64,000 nt of DNA from Channallabes apus (Eukaryota; Chordata; Actinopteri; Siluriformes; Clariidae), in assembly GCA_030522415.1 (NCBI GenBank), contig CM060107.1:24928571-24992570 (forward strand). The letters are read 5' to 3'. The notes beneath the pieces were generated by a model that ran no database searches, was not told where the DNA came from, and worked only from the letters and a program-made list of their open reading frames with translations. The number at the start of each line of letters is the position of its first letter. Position 1 is the stretch's first letter. The translations under genes were made by a program, and so were the position numbers. Of this stretch, positions 1 to 11,069 are shown piece by piece.

Positions 1-1160
1 GGCGGAGATATTCTAATTAACTCTTCATTACTGGCGCATTTAAATAAGCGCGCGAGTGAGGGCAGGACCTGATGTGGAAAACGCCTACGTTTATTGCTCA
101 GGTACAGACGTAACGTGATATGAACCAGCCAATGGGAAACAGGCATCCTTCAAATGTTTAGCGCGCGCAGGGGTGGTGTGACTCAGCAGCCGGTAAATGG
201 TTGTGTGTAAATTCAGAGGAGTGAAGACACGCTGCTGAGCTACAGGTGAGGAGGACAGCAGTCTCTGAGGGACAGAGGAGAAGACTCTGAAATGTAAAAT
301 ACCTGCAAGCTCAAGAGACAATGTCGGTAAGATATTTTTTATTCTTATTTTAATTCTTATTGTTGTTGCTGTAAACAAAGCTCATTTATTAATACTGCCA
401 CGTTTTTCTTTTCAATCTAAGATCTTATTGTGTTCTTTTCTTCTCCCTTCCAATCCACCCTAATGCACCAAGTTCTTTACTGCCTGTTTGGAAGAGGATC
501 TTTCTTGGATACACTGGACCGTTCATTTTGCCATTTTGGTATGTTTTAGATTTGACTTAATTGCATTAGGATTCTGAACTAAAAGTTTAAGTTATTTGTA
601 CACATACATTATATATGAACAATAGAGTTAAAAAGGGGACCACATTGTACTATATTTGTAATAAAGTTTCCAATCCAACTTTAATTGGAACATTGAGAAT
701 ATTGTATGAAATTGTTCATTTCTTCATAGGTTGTTAGTCAAGGATATTTCACAGCAATGTTTAAGTTTGTGAGAAAGAATGTTTCACTGTTATAGCACAA
801 TAGTCTAAATATTTCATTGTTTTTCATTTTAGGATTTTACTGTAATGCTATAAAGCTGAACTCCTTTTTATTGTATTTTGTATCATACCTGGACTATAAA
901 GTGTCACAGTTCTACAGACTATTTTTACAAATATTGTAATCTTGAGTTTGTGTTAACACTTTATTGAGCATGTGTATTCATAGGAATTTATGAAAAAAAG
1001 TTAAATATCAGGGGTTTTATGTTATTGCTTTGTTTGAAGGTGTTTGATCTTCAATTTATGAAAAATCTGTAAATAACAGTGTTTCCCTGCTAAATGCCTA
1101 ATGCTTTTGCTTTATCGAAGGTGTTTGATTGTAATAATTTTATTCTGTAAAATAAAAACA
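1..1160 (+). other. Candidate promoter and small spliced transcript unit
   Basis: I do not recognise a gene here. The first 330 bases are less AT-rich than what follows and contain a CCAAT box at 129-133. An ATG at 321 lies six bases before a strong splice donor (GTAAGA, from 327). A pyrimidine-rich acceptor ends at 472 and a second donor (GTATGT) starts at 539. A third exon could begin at 730 after TTCATAG. Joined, the frame is open from 321 to a stop at 793-795 and would give 45 residues beginning MSFFTACLEED. An AATAAA lies at 1151. A short open frame in AT-rich DNA can arise by chance, so this is a hypothesis. Confidence 0.25.
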
Positions 1161-1440
1161 TTTTGCTGCTACACGTCTAGTGCTGTTTTAATGAATGTGT
1201 TAAATCGTATACATTTTGGGAAAAATCTGTAAAATAATGGTGTTTCACTGCTAAACATATAGTGCTGTTGCTTTTATTGAAGGTCTTCAATCGTATAAAT
1301 TTAGCAAAAATCTGTAAAATAATGGTGTTTCACTGCTAAACTTCTACTGCTGATCGTTTAATGAAGGTGTTTAATCGTATAAATTTAAGAAAAATTTGTA
1401 AAATAATGATGTTTCTCTGTAAAAGATAAAATAACAATTT
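1010..1440. repeat. Degenerate tandem repeat, period roughly 75-100 bp
   Basis: About five diverged units share GAAGGTGTTTGAT/AATCG, then AAAAATCTGTAAAATAATGG, then TGTTTCACTGCTAAAC. Units start near 1037, 1119, 1193, 1280 and 1365. The array is AT-rich and has no coding potential. Confidence 0.7.
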
Positions 1441-1527
1441 CTGTAAATTTAATGTTTTTGAGCATAATATGAACTAGAGTATTTTACCTTCATTTTACAG
1501 TTTTTGTTTGGCAGCCATTGCTGCATG

Positions 1528-2067
1528 TCATTTGACTGTTTTTTTTACGCGTTTTTTTTTTTTTACAGTGTTGAACATCACACCATCAATTTCCAGCTTC
1601 AGACTCATCACCCTATCTGATACTCTCTTCACCTCTAGGACATTCCTTACAAACTCCTCTTTCAGAATAACTCCTACTCCATTTCTTTTCCCATCCACAC
1701 CATGGTAAAACAATTTGAACCCTGATCCTAAGCTTCTGGCCTTGCTACCTTTCCACCTTCCTTCTCTGCATCATATCAACCAACTCTCTTCCCTTCCCTG
1801 TCATGGTCCCAACATTCAAGGTCCCTACTTTCACTCCTAAACTCTTGCCTTTCCTCTTCTCTCTCTGCTTTCGAACACGCCTTCCTCCTCTCCTTCTTCA
1901 ACCAACAGTAGCCCAATTTCCACCGGCACCCTGTAGGTCAACAGCACCAGTGGCGGTCGTTGTTAACCCGGGCCACGACCGATCCGGTATGGAAATGATA
2001 TTTCTGATTCACATAAATGATTTGGCAAATGTTTTACGTCGGATGCCCTTCCTGACACAACCCTCTG
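1528..2067 (-). pseudogene. RTE-type LINE endonuclease fragment (5' part)
   Basis: Read on the minus strand, this gives the start of an RTE-clade apurinic endonuclease, the kind often annotated as craniofacial development protein 2-like. Visible pieces are VGTLNVGTMTGKGRELV, then FYHGVDGKRNGVGVILKEEF and VLEVKRVSDRV. They are spread over shifted frames with T-run indels, so the copy is dead. The upstream non-coding part of the repeat (around GGATGCCCTTCCTGACACAA) is interrupted by the solo LTR at 2068-2707 and resumes at 2713-2790. Only the N-terminal part of the endonuclease is present; there is no reverse transcriptase. Confidence 0.7.
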
Positions 2068-2707
2068 TGTAAGTGCCATTTCGCACTTGTTATGAATTTG
2101 TTGTTGTGTTTATTTTATTTTATTTGCTGTTATTTCATTTATTCTACCTTGTTCTATTCAGTAGAAAGCATTAAGCATTAAGTTTGTTACATAAGCCATA
2201 AGCTTTAAATTTCTATGTTATGCATCCATTTTGACACTCGTAAGTTGGTCTGTGATGTCATTCTACTATTACATGCATTTGTGTGACTGTGATATGATTG
2301 AGAGTTCAGTTTAGATGTAGAAGGCTACGGAAACACAAGCTTTAGACCGTCAGCTAACGAGAGCTCCGGGTAAGCTAAGAATGTGAGATACAGCAACTAG
2401 GTTGTTGTAACCGTAAGCTCCTGTAAGTGGATATACACAGCAAGAGTGTTGTTATATTCGTAAGCTAAGACTGTAATTTACAAGATACAGCAAACAGGTT
2501 GTTGTAAAAGTCAGAGATTTGCAAGATGCAGCAACTGGTGTCTGTAATCACAGTGGATTTACTCAAGACGACTGTATGAAGTGTTGATTCTTTGATGCTG
2601 ACAAAATAAACTACAAGAGACAAAGAGATCGGACTTCTGTCGTGTGAGTGAAACTTTAAGACAAAGCTACGCGTCAAAACTGGTGAAATAATATGACCGC
2701 ATCTACA
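2068..2707 (+). mobile_element. Solo BEL/Pao LTR (family of the 53.2-63.0 kb element)
   Basis: A 640-bp LTR beginning TGTAAGTGCC and ending CATCTACA. It is flanked by the 5-bp TSD CTCTG at 2063-2067 and 2708-2712. It matches the LTR at 53230-53875 along its whole length. The host RTE-like repeat continues on both sides. No internal region is left, so this is most likely the product of recombination between two LTRs. Confidence 0.88.
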
Positions 2708-2887
2708 CTCTGCATTTATCCAGACTTGGGACTGGCACAAGAAGACACTGGATTGCGCCCCCCCATGGTTGCATTATATTAGACATTTAAACTATGTACT
2801 TAATTACAAACTACCAAACAAAAAAACATGAAATTTACCTTATGCTAGTGAAAATAAAATAATAAAGATATGAACTAACATAGTGTG

Positions 2888-3047
2888 AATGAGTGTGTGT
2901 GTGTGTGTGTGTGCTCTGCGATGGATTGGCACGCTGTCCAGGGTGTACCCTGCCTCATGCCCAGAGTCTCCTGGGATAGGCTCCAGGTCCCCGCAACCCT
3001 AAATACAGGATAAAGCGGTATAGAAGATGAATGAATGAATGAATGAA
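2888..3047 (+). repeat. 3' part of a tRNA-derived SINE
   Basis: Same family as the complete SINE at 11070-11450 but in the other orientation. It holds the GATGGATTGGCACGCTGTCC and GGGATAGGCTCCAGGTCC blocks, the AAGCGGTATAGAAGATG end and an (AATG)n tail. A TG run replaces the 5' part including the tRNA head. Confidence 0.8.
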
Positions 3048-4025
3048 TGAACTAACACACGTTAGTTTTCATTGTTATGCTGACGACACACAGTTATATG
3101 TCTCAGCAAAACCTGATGAGAAAAACCAGCTTGCTAAAGTTGAGCAATGTGTGCAGGACATAAGAAATTGGATGCTAGTTAACTTCCTTCTGCTTAATCC
3201 GGATAAGACAGAAGTTCTAGTCATAGGACCGCATACAGCTAGAAGTAAAATTTTCGATCACACCGTAACTTTAGATGGCCTTTCTGTTCCATCAAGTGCA
3301 ACAGTAAAAGACCTCGGCATGATTATAGATTCCAGCCTTTCATTTGAAGCTCATGTAGATAATATCACCAGGATAGCATTCTTTCACCTCAGAAATATTG
3401 CCAAGATAAGAAATATATTGTCGCTAAATGATGCAGAAAAACTAGTTCATGCTTTTATCACTTCTAGGTTGGACTATTGTAATGCCTTACTGTCTGGTTG
3501 TTCTGTTAGGTGCATAAACAAGCCTTCAGCTAGTCCAGAATGCAGCAGCGAGAGTCCTCACTAGAAACAGAAAATACGAGCACATCACCCCTATCCTATC
3601 TTCACTACATTGGCTCCCTGTGAAATTTCGCATTGATTTTAAAATACTACTCTTGACATATAAAGCATTAAATGGTCTTGTGCCGCAGTATCAGAGCGAA
3701 CTGCTAGTGTCTTACGATCCGCCACGCCTACTTCGGTCAAAGGATGCAGGCTGCTTGTCAGTACCGCGTATTATGAAAACTACAGCTGGGGGCAGAGCTT
3801 TTTCTTACAAAGCCCCAAAATTATGGAATAGTCTTCCAAATAGTGTTCGGGACTCAGACACAGTCTCAGTGTTTAAGTCTAGGCTAAAAACCTATTTATT
3901 TAGCCAAGCATTTTTATAAATAGATTTGCCATAGGTAAGGAGCAGATCTGGGGTACTCATGGACGTAAAGTATTATGGTGAACTGTTATGTTTAGATGCT
4001 GTCTTCCTCACTCTCATTTGATCAC
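3048..4025 (+). pseudogene. CR1/L2-like LINE, 3' half of ORF2 (reverse transcriptase)
   Basis: The reading begins inside the reverse transcriptase at the catalytic YADDTQLY box (about 3075) and runs through NFLLLNPDKTEVLVIG and DYCNALLSG. One frameshift near 3530 moves the frame to ARVLTRNRKYEHITPIL, then VPRIMKTTAGGRAFSYKAPK and the end FKSRLKTYLFSQAFL (stop 3917-3919). This is the typical C-terminus of fish CR1/L2-type elements. It is 5' truncated and starts right after the SINE tail. It is probably the same LINE family as the opposite-strand ORF1 and endonuclease at 4407-6880, but it is not continuous with them. No intact protein can be made. Confidence 0.82.
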
Positions 4026-4032
4026 TCAGGTA

Positions 4033-4406
4033 TGTTGAAAAAGAAGATGGCGCCGGTGAGGTCGGCTGCCGTCACGACTGCTCCGACCACCTTTTCTTTG
4101 TTTTTGTTCTTTAAGTTAGTTTTCAGTGTTTTAAAATCGGCAAAATCACCATCATTGAGTACATTAGGTATGATAGAGACACTCTTGTTTCTATTGGTAT
4201 ACAATGTAATCACAATTCGACGTTTTTAACTCCGGATCCGAGCTGGCCGAGTGAGATCCTGAGGGAGAACAATGGACGCGACGTGAAGCGACGGCCCAGA
4301 GGGAAACGAGCTGGCGTGAGGAACCAGCTGAGAGCCCGTGCACACCGCACACCTCTGCCTAGCATCCTGCTCGCCAACGTCCAGTCACTGGAGAACAAAC
4401 TCGATA
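4033..4406 (+). mobile_element. 5' end of an L2-type LINE
   Basis: Starts with a GC-richer leader containing AAGATGGCGCCGG (about 4043). It reaches a frame reading RENNGRDVKRRPRGKRAG, then RTPLPSILLANVQSLENKLD, the usual start of an L2-type endonuclease. It stops abruptly at about 4406, where it meets the antisense CR1-like element. It probably belongs to the same family as the L2 copy at 8586-10560. Confidence 0.7.
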
Positions 4407-5794
4407 TCTGACATGGCTAGGTTAACATCTGTATCAATTACATTGTTCGGTTTCAAAGCCTCAATTTTATGCCTGATATTTACAATTTTATTATTTAAAA
4501 AGTTCATGAAGTCCTCACTATTGCATGATGTTGTTGTGGAGATTTCTGTAGTGGTCTTATTTCTGGTTAATTTGGCTACGGTATTAAATAAAAATCTAGG
4601 ATTATTTTTATTTTCTTCAATAAGAGTGGAGAGATACGTTGATCTAGCTACACTAAGAGCTTTCCTATAGTTCAGGATGCTCTCTTTCCATGCTATTTGA
4701 AATACTAACAATTTAGTTTTACGCCATTTACGCTCTAATTTCTGAGCGGTCTGTTTTAAAGTGCGCGTGTGATCGTTATACCAGGGAGCGAGTTTCTTAT
4801 CTCTAATAATTTTTCTTTTAGCTGGAGCTACATTATCTAAGGAACAAAAAAATGTCGACTCTAAATATTCAGTCGCTTGATCGAGTTCTGTGGGGTCAGA
4901 CGGTGATCTAATCGAAGTTGGTAACTCTGGGAGATTACTGATAAAACTCTGTGTGGTAGTTGATGTGAAAGTACGTTTAATACGGTAGTGCGGTGCTTTG
5001 CGTTCATTATCACTGTGACACACTTGAATGGAGACAAGATAGTGATCTGAGATAATTTCAGACAGTGGAATTGTGAATACATTTCTTATACTTAATCCGA
5101 AAAATATTACTAAATCTAAAGTGTGACCTGCTTTATGAGTGGGTCCTACTACACACTGATTTACGCCTACGGAGTCCAGTATGGACATAAATGCTGTTCT
5201 CAGAGGGTCTTCTGGATTCTCAAAATGAATGTTAAAATCTCCGGCAATTAACGCTTTGTCTACAGAAACGACCAGGTCTGAGATGAAATCCGCAAATTCA
5301 CTAAGAAATTCAGAATACGGCCCTGGAGGTCTGTAAATTATAATTAGTGGAATCGACTGAGCTGACTTAATATACTTAAGTACACTTATGTTACTATAAA
5401 GAATTTCAAATGAGTTAAATTTGTGTCCGTGTTTTTGTACGATAGACAGATTATCATTATGAATAACTGTGATGCCTCCTCCTCTACCAGTTAGCCGAGG
5501 CTGGTGTATGTAGTTGTACCCAGGAGAACTCGTTTCATTTAGAGCTACATACTCGTCCTGTTTAACCCATGTTTCAGTTAAACAGAGTATATCAAATGCC
5601 TGATCTGTGATAATTTCATTAACAATAACTGCTTTTGATGCGAGAGATCTAATATTTAACAATCCTAGCTTCAGATCAGAGGTGCCGGCTGCACATTCAG
5701 TATGATCGGAGTTTGTGGACTTTATGTTAATTAGATTATTGAAACAGACTTTCTGAGTTTTTCTACATTTTTGCTTAGATCGGGGAACAGACAC
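4385..5794 (-). CDS. CR1/L2-like LINE ORF2, endonuclease part (3' truncated)
   Basis: This is the N-terminal 469 codons of a LINE ORF2: an APE-type endonuclease that would nick target DNA for retrotransposition. Motifs in order are LLNIRSLASK (metal-binding Asn), LCLTETW (catalytic Glu), GRGGGITVIH, IIYRPPGP, IAGDFNIHF (Asp and Asn) and IISDHYLVSI (SDH box). A charged linker follows (APWYNDHTRTLKQTAQKLER). The frame is uninterrupted until about 4406, where the last residues come from the adjoining opposite-strand L2. The reverse transcriptase is therefore missing and the protein cannot mobilise itself. The start is the ATG 97 bp after the ORF1 stop. Confidence 0.85.
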   Translation of the reverse strand: MSVPRSKQKCRKTQKVCFNNLINIKSTNSDHTECAAGTSDLKLGLLNIRSLASKAVIVNEIITDQAFDILCLTETWVKQDEYVALNETSSPGYNYIHQPRLTGRGGGITVIHNDNLSIVQKHGHKFNSFEILYSNISVLKYIKSAQSIPLIIIYRPPGPYSEFLSEFADFISDLVVSVDKALIAGDFNIHFENPEDPLRTAFMSILDSVGVNQCVVGPTHKAGHTLDLVIFFGLSIRNVFTIPLSEIISDHYLVSIQVCHSDNERKAPHYRIKRTFTSTTTQSFISNLPELPTSIRSPSDPTELDQATEYLESTFFCSLDNVAPAKRKIIRDKKLAPWYNDHTRTLKQTAQKLERKWRKTKLLVFQIAWKESILNYRKALSVARSTYLSTLIEENKNNPRFLFNTVAKLTRNKTTTEISTTTSCNSEDFMNFLNNKIVNIRHKIEALKPNNVIDTDVNLAMSDIEFVLQ

Positions 5795-5890
5795 AGTCTC
5801 AATATAGTGAACCCTGAGTGACGACTCTACGCAGCTAGCAGACGGTTGGTTTAGCCTGTCTGTCTGCTCCCTGGCCTGGGCTCTGGATTG

Positions 5891-6796
5891 TCACCGATTA
5901 ACTAGACGTCTACTGAGACTATGAGCTATACTACAGGAAATGAGAGCAGCACCTTCCCGAGTGGGATGGACACCGTCCCGCCCTAACAGGCCAGCTTTGC
6001 CCTCAAAGGTCTTCCAATTATCTATAAAGCCCACATTATTTTTGGAGCACCACCTGGACATCCAGCGGTTCAGCGACCATAGCCTGCTGTAAGCTATGTC
6101 GCCACGTCTCATTGGGATGGGACCAGAGCATACTACTTCATCGGACATCGCCTTCGCTAATTTAAACACCTCTGTAAAGTTACTCTTACTAACCTCTGAC
6201 TGACGAAGGCGTATATCATTAGCTCCAGCATGTACCACTATCTTAGAGAACCTGTGCTGTCCTAGAGCCCTGAGATTACCTGCTATGTCCAGTGCTCTGG
6301 CTCCCGGGACACACCTAACCACTGCCACTGGCGCCCCTAAAGGTCTAGTTAATTTCACGTGCCTCAGTATAGAGTCTCCTATAACCAGAGCTCTTTCAGG
6401 TTTCTCAGCGGGTGCATCACTGAGGAGAGCAAACCTGTTGGACACGTGAAGTGCAGAGGAGGTGTGCTCCGATGGGCTAGCCTTAGCGTTAGCTTTGACT
6501 GAACGAGTATGCCGCCGAGTCGTCACCAACTCGCACCGCTGTGAGGGCTCTAATGCCGGAGTTGGGGGCTGATTATCTCCGCCTGTGGCACCCAGACTGT
6601 CCGCTTCGGGAATAACGCTGCTCTCACATTCTCTAACTCTCTCTAAAGTCTGGATGCGCTCCTCTAATGCTGATATCTTCTCCGTCAGAGTGCTCACTAA
6701 CACACACCTATCACAAGTAAAATTATCGCTAATGACGGAGGAAGAATGTCTACACATCCTGCACTCCACACACTGAACAAGCTGAATGGTAGACAT
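5891..6796 (-). CDS. CR1/L2-like LINE ORF1 with esterase domain
   Basis: An intact 301-residue ORF1, the RNA-binding and chaperone-type partner of the ORF2 protein. The N-terminus has paired cysteines (CVECRMC and CDRC, residues 9-31) that look like a zinc knuckle. A short coiled coil follows (LTEKISALEERIQTLERV). From about residue 138 there is an SGNH/GDSL-type esterase: block I GDSILRH, block III HAGANDI and block V DGVHPT, which supply the Ser, Gly/Asn and Asp-His residues. Esterase ORF1s are known from vertebrate CR1- and L2-like LINEs. All key residues appear present, which is notable beside a truncated ORF2. About 80-100 bp of 5' leader lie upstream, to about 6880. Confidence 0.88.
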   Translation of the reverse strand: MSTIQLVQCVECRMCRHSSSVISDNFTCDRCVLVSTLTEKISALEERIQTLERVRECESSVIPEADSLGATGGDNQPPTPALEPSQRCELVTTRRHTRSVKANAKASPSEHTSSALHVSNRFALLSDAPAEKPERALVIGDSILRHVKLTRPLGAPVAVVRCVPGARALDIAGNLRALGQHRFSKIVVHAGANDIRLRQSEVSKSNFTEVFKLAKAMSDEVVCSGPIPMRRGDIAYSRLWSLNRWMSRWCSKNNVGFIDNWKTFEGKAGLLGRDGVHPTREGAALISCSIAHSLSRRLVNR

Positions 6797-6880
6797 GATA
6801 ATGTACCTGAGTCGGAGTTTTAGTTGTTTGGAGATGAATTCCGCTTGTTGTTCTTAGACGAGGAAACTCACACGTTCTCC

Positions 6881-8089
6881 AAAAATTGCAGAAAAAAAGG
6901 CGAAGCCGAATATTCATAAAGTCATAATAGTTAAAGTGTGCTATATTAAGGTACCATTAAGATCTCAGACATTGTTCATATTCAGGGTTAACATACAGGC
7001 AAACAGGGTCATGTCAACATCCATAATCAATAATACCCCAAACAGACAAGTGGCAAAGGCATTACATATGTAAATAAAGTCAAGACTTAAAAGTAATTAT
7101 ACAATGGTGCACCAAAGACTTCACATAATAACAGGGATGTTCAGAAGTTGCAAATACTGAAACTAATTATGGGATAGGAGGGAAAAGGTGCAAACCGATA
7201 CCACAATGGAGCAAATAGGGAAAACTGATAACACAGGGTACAACAACAACAACAAAACAAGCACATGGCATTTATCACCCTGGGAACTATGACAAAATCG
7301 ACAAGGAGAAAATGGTCACACTGAGATTAAAAGAGGGCTATCGTTAGACAGGGTGTTGCTATTGGCATCATTTGGCTGACATAAAAAGGGTGCATTGAAA
7401 AATGTTTTCAATTTTATGTTGACAAAACAAGAATATCATACTTGGTGGATGTTTCAGTTGTGATAGTAATGATGCTTTGAGATAAAGCCTTAAAATTTTG
7501 TGCGTGTGCATGTGTGTGTGTGATTCAGTATCAGTGAGGGCTTTATTCCTGTTCCAGCTTCTCTTTCTTTCTCTGACCTTTATGAATAATCTCTTATCAG
7601 ATCAGTGTTTTCAAAGCTTGCTTCAGGGAGGGATGAAATTAAATTGATTTATTTGCAAATAGTCCAATCTTTTTGCAGCCCCCAATAGGGGTTTCAATGA
7701 ATGTCTATATACGTCTCAGTGTAGACAAGTGTCTTTTTTTTATTGATCTAAAATTCTTCAGAGAAAAACACAGCATTTAGGCATCTGGCAGAGAAAGTCT
7801 TGCATAATGTGAAATTCATTATGTCTATTACCATTGCTGTTTAACATGTATGGTTTAACATCATATTTGTGTTCTAGAACATGCTGTTTGGTGGGTCCTA
7901 CTCTTTTGCTGCTGTGCTGTAATAATGTAACCTGAATCATTTAGCTATTCTCCAAGCGCATCACTGCAATGTGCCTATTTAAATATGCCATTTTAGAAAT
8001 AGGGATTGGAAGAGGAAATGTTAAATATTAAGAAAGCATTCTGGGTGCTTACATAACTGTGCACACTGTACATGTCATGCGCACTCAGC
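6881..8089. other. AT-rich stretch, nothing recognised
   Basis: No coding frame, terminal repeat or RNA gene could be supported. A short TG run lies at 7510-7522. Confidence 0.5.
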
Positions 8090-8450
8090 CGCGGCCGGCA
8101 CTAGGACCCGGAAGTAAGACGGTCGCAAACCTGAAAGCATAAAAGGATACAAGATGGCGCCGCACATCGCTCTGTCATTGAGTTTTGCCCATGCTGCCTC
8201 GGTATCGAGGTTCGAGTTCACGTGAGTACTCACTTTCTTGGGTTTATTTTCACACTGAGTGTGTGTTTATAGGACGCGGGTTAGATTGTGTCTTTCCTTT
8301 GCTCATTTGTTTTGAGAGTCCGTATAGCAAATCGTGTGATTATCCTGGCCGCTCATGTTTAACCGCGTTTGGGTTTACCATTCACGCTACAGGGCTAACT
8401 GCTAAAGCTACGTCTTTCTGGTCATCATTGGGTTAGTTCTTGACAGTACA
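8090..8450 (+). other. LINE 5'-leader-like sequence
   Basis: A GC-rich start (GCCGCGGCCGGCACTAGG) is followed by ACAAGATGGCGCCGCACATC at about 8151. This resembles the leader at 4033-4060 and the YY1-type sites of LINE leaders. No long frame follows, and the L2 body begins separately at about 8586. It may be an orphan 5' end of the same LINE; evidence is modest. Confidence 0.4.
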
Positions 8451-8585
8451 GAAATGTGTCCATCCATCCATCTAGCAACCTCTGTGGTCCAACTAGGGAC
8501 AATGGAAGCCAACATGGTGACCAATGAAGGCCAATGGAGTGACTAAGGTGACTCTAGGAGCCTGTGGCAGGGACTAAGGACAATA

Positions 8586-10560
8586 ACGGACTATAAAGCA
8601 CCAACATCCGGTATGACGAACGCAGACGCGACTCTGGCAGACGAGCTGAACACCTTCTATGCTCGCTTCGAGGCTGCAGCTAAAGACGATAGCGATGCTA
8701 ATGCTAACGGCGCTAATGCTAGCGGCGCTAACGGCTGCAGACAGGAAGACACTGCCAGCACCGGGAACGCGTTCATCATCACCGAGCACGACGTGAGGAG
8801 AACCTTCAGGAAAGTGAACACCAGGAAAGCAGCAGGACCAGACGGCATCTCAGGCCATATTCTCAGAGCCTGTGCAGACCAGCTAGCACCTGTGTTCACT
8901 GAGATATTCAACATTTCTTTATCTCATTCGATGATCCCCACGTGCTTCAAAGAGTCCATCATTGTTCCTGTCCCGAAGAAACCACATCCTGCTTCCCTCA
9001 ACGATTATCACCCTGTAGCCCTCAACTCAGTAGTGATGAAGTGCTTTGAACGCCTGGTCAGAGACTTCATCATTTCTTCACTACCCGACACACTGGACCC
9101 ACTACAGTTTGCATACCGTCAGATCCACTCCACTGACGATGCAATCTCTCATCTCCTCCACACATCACTTACTCACCTGGACACTAGGAAAGGGAATTAT
9201 GTTAAAATGCTCTTCATCGACTACAGCTCTGCTTTTAATACCATAATTCCCTCCACACTCACCACCAAGCTGGAGCACCTGGGACTCAGCTCATCTATAT
9301 GTCAGTGGATCTCCAATTTTCTGACTGGCATACCACAGGCAGTAAGGATGGGCGGACATGTCTCAGCTACACTCACTCTCAGCACTGGAGCCCCCCAGGG
9401 TTGTGTTCTGAGCCCCCTGCTGTACTCTTTGTACACCCACGACTGCGTGGCCACTACCAACTCCACCTCCATCATCAAGTTTGCTGACGACACCGTTGTG
9501 GTCGGACTGATCAACAATGATGAGGAGACAACTACCTAGAGGAGATTTGAAATCTGGAGAACTGGTGCCAGAGGAACAATCTCCTCCTGAACATCAGCAA
9601 GACAAAGGAGCTGATAGTGGACTTTTGTACAAAGCAGGAGAGGAACTACCAGATCACCGTCATCAACCGGAGCCCAGTGGAGAGAGTGGACAGCTTCAGA
9701 TACCTCGGTGTTCACATCACTCAAGACCTGTCATGGTCCTGTCACATCAACATCATGGTGAAAAAGGCCCGGCAGCGTCTGTACCACCTCAGACGCTTGA
9801 GAGACTTTAGACTGCCCTCCAAGGTGCTCAGGAACTTCTACTCCTGCACCATAGAGAGCATCCTGACGGGAAACATCACGACCTGGTTCGGGAACAGCAC
9901 CATGCAGGACAGACGAGCTCTACAGAGGGTGATGCGATCAGCTGAGCACATCATCCGCACTGAGCTCCCTGACCTGCACTCGATCTACAGCAAGCGGTGC
10001 TGGATCAAGGCCAGGAAGATCGTGAAGGACCTCAGTCACCCCAGTAATGGACTGTTCTCTTTGTTGCGGTCTGGGAAGCGATTCCGCTCCCTAAAGGCCA
10101 ACACAGAGAGACTGAGGAGGAGCTTCTTCCCGCAGGCGATAAGGTCTCTCAATCACAATCACACCTCCACACAGGACTAATAACATCTTTTTAAGCTCAC
10201 AACATTGACTGGACAATCATGGACACATTCATACACAGTTGCACTAAATATTTATACATCTGGACAATTGCACATGTCACTTTCACTAGTCACCTTTCAT
10301 TCATATTTGCATAACCATGGTCACTTTAAATTCTATACTCCCCCCCTATATTTCTATATTTTGCAATATTTTATTATGCCCTTATTCTACAGTTTATTTT
10401 ACTAGTTACATTTATTTCTTTACTATTTCCTTTTATTAATATTTATTTTACGTACAAGCTTTTATTTTCCTTTTATGGTCACTGGCGGTCGTGTAAGGAT
10501 TTCACTGCATATTATCCTGTGTATGACTGTGTATGTGACAAATAAAATTTGAATTTGACC
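8586..10560 (+). mobile_element. L2-type LINE copy, 5' truncated
   Basis: Contains the reverse transcriptase half of ORF2 and a complete 3' end. The 3' untranslated part ends GTATGTGACAAATAAAATTT with a GAATTTGA tail, typical of fish L2 elements. The same 3' end recurs at 58945-59162 (same strand) and 51775-51837 (opposite strand). The 5' truncation at about 8586 is the usual result of incomplete reverse transcription. Confidence 0.88.
8613..10180 (+). pseudogene. L2 reverse transcriptase, frameshifted
   Basis: The first frame (8613-9539) carries reverse transcriptase motifs in order: KAAGPDGISG, TCFKESIIVPVPKK, LFIDYSSAFNTI (motif A), TGAPQGCVLSPLLYSLY (motif B) and IKFADDTVV (catalytic FADD, motif C). 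At about 9530 the frame shifts and meets a TGA. The rest continues in another frame as NLLLNISKTKELIVDF, then VDSFRYLGVHI and LRNFYSCTIESILTG up to 10180. The endonuclease domain is absent through 5' truncation. Catalytic residues survive, but the copy is dead. Confidence 0.87.
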
Positions 10561-10825
10561 ATTGTATTTATTCTTATTACAACAAAAGTAGTACCTCCGG
10601 TGACCATTGTATTTATTCTTATTACAACCATAGTAGTAACTCCGGTCAACATTGCACATGTATTCACACACCACAGGCAGGTGGGGAAACAGGCAAGTGT
10701 ACACAGCTATTCTCTATTATACCCACACTCTTACTCACATTAGTAAGAGTATACATTGTATAAAGGTTGTATGACAGTCAGGCTCTTCATCATCAAGAAA
10801 AAAGTAATGGAAGACCAAAAGTTCC

Positions 10826-10978
10826 CCCCACCCCCATCTCTCTCTCACACACACAAACATACACACACACACACACATACACACACACACAGTTTCTGGT
10901 CCTTTCTGCTCTCTTTCATCTGTCAGTGCTAATGAACAGATGTTACAAGGCTGTTGAAGAGCTTGTAACACACACACA

Positions 10979-11017
<39 letters not shown>
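10826..11017. repeat. CA/CT microsatellites
   Basis: CA-rich runs at about 10849-10891 and 10969-11017, separated by unique DNA that includes TTTCATCTGTCAGTGC. Long apparent frames across them are only dipeptide repeats. Confidence 0.9.
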
Positions 11018-11018
<1 letters not shown>

Positions 11019-11069
11019 TAGACTTAATGCAAGCAATCATGCAGATACAGGGCAAAGTCTTTAGTTAAT

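Noticed and set aside
3048..6880. Twin-priming inversion of one LINE
   Set aside because: Twin priming gives an inverted 5' part followed by a sense 3' part. Here the sense 3' part comes first and another LINE's 5' end lies between.
10735..11055. Cysteine/valine-rich open frame
   Set aside because: It is only the translation of TG/CA microsatellites.
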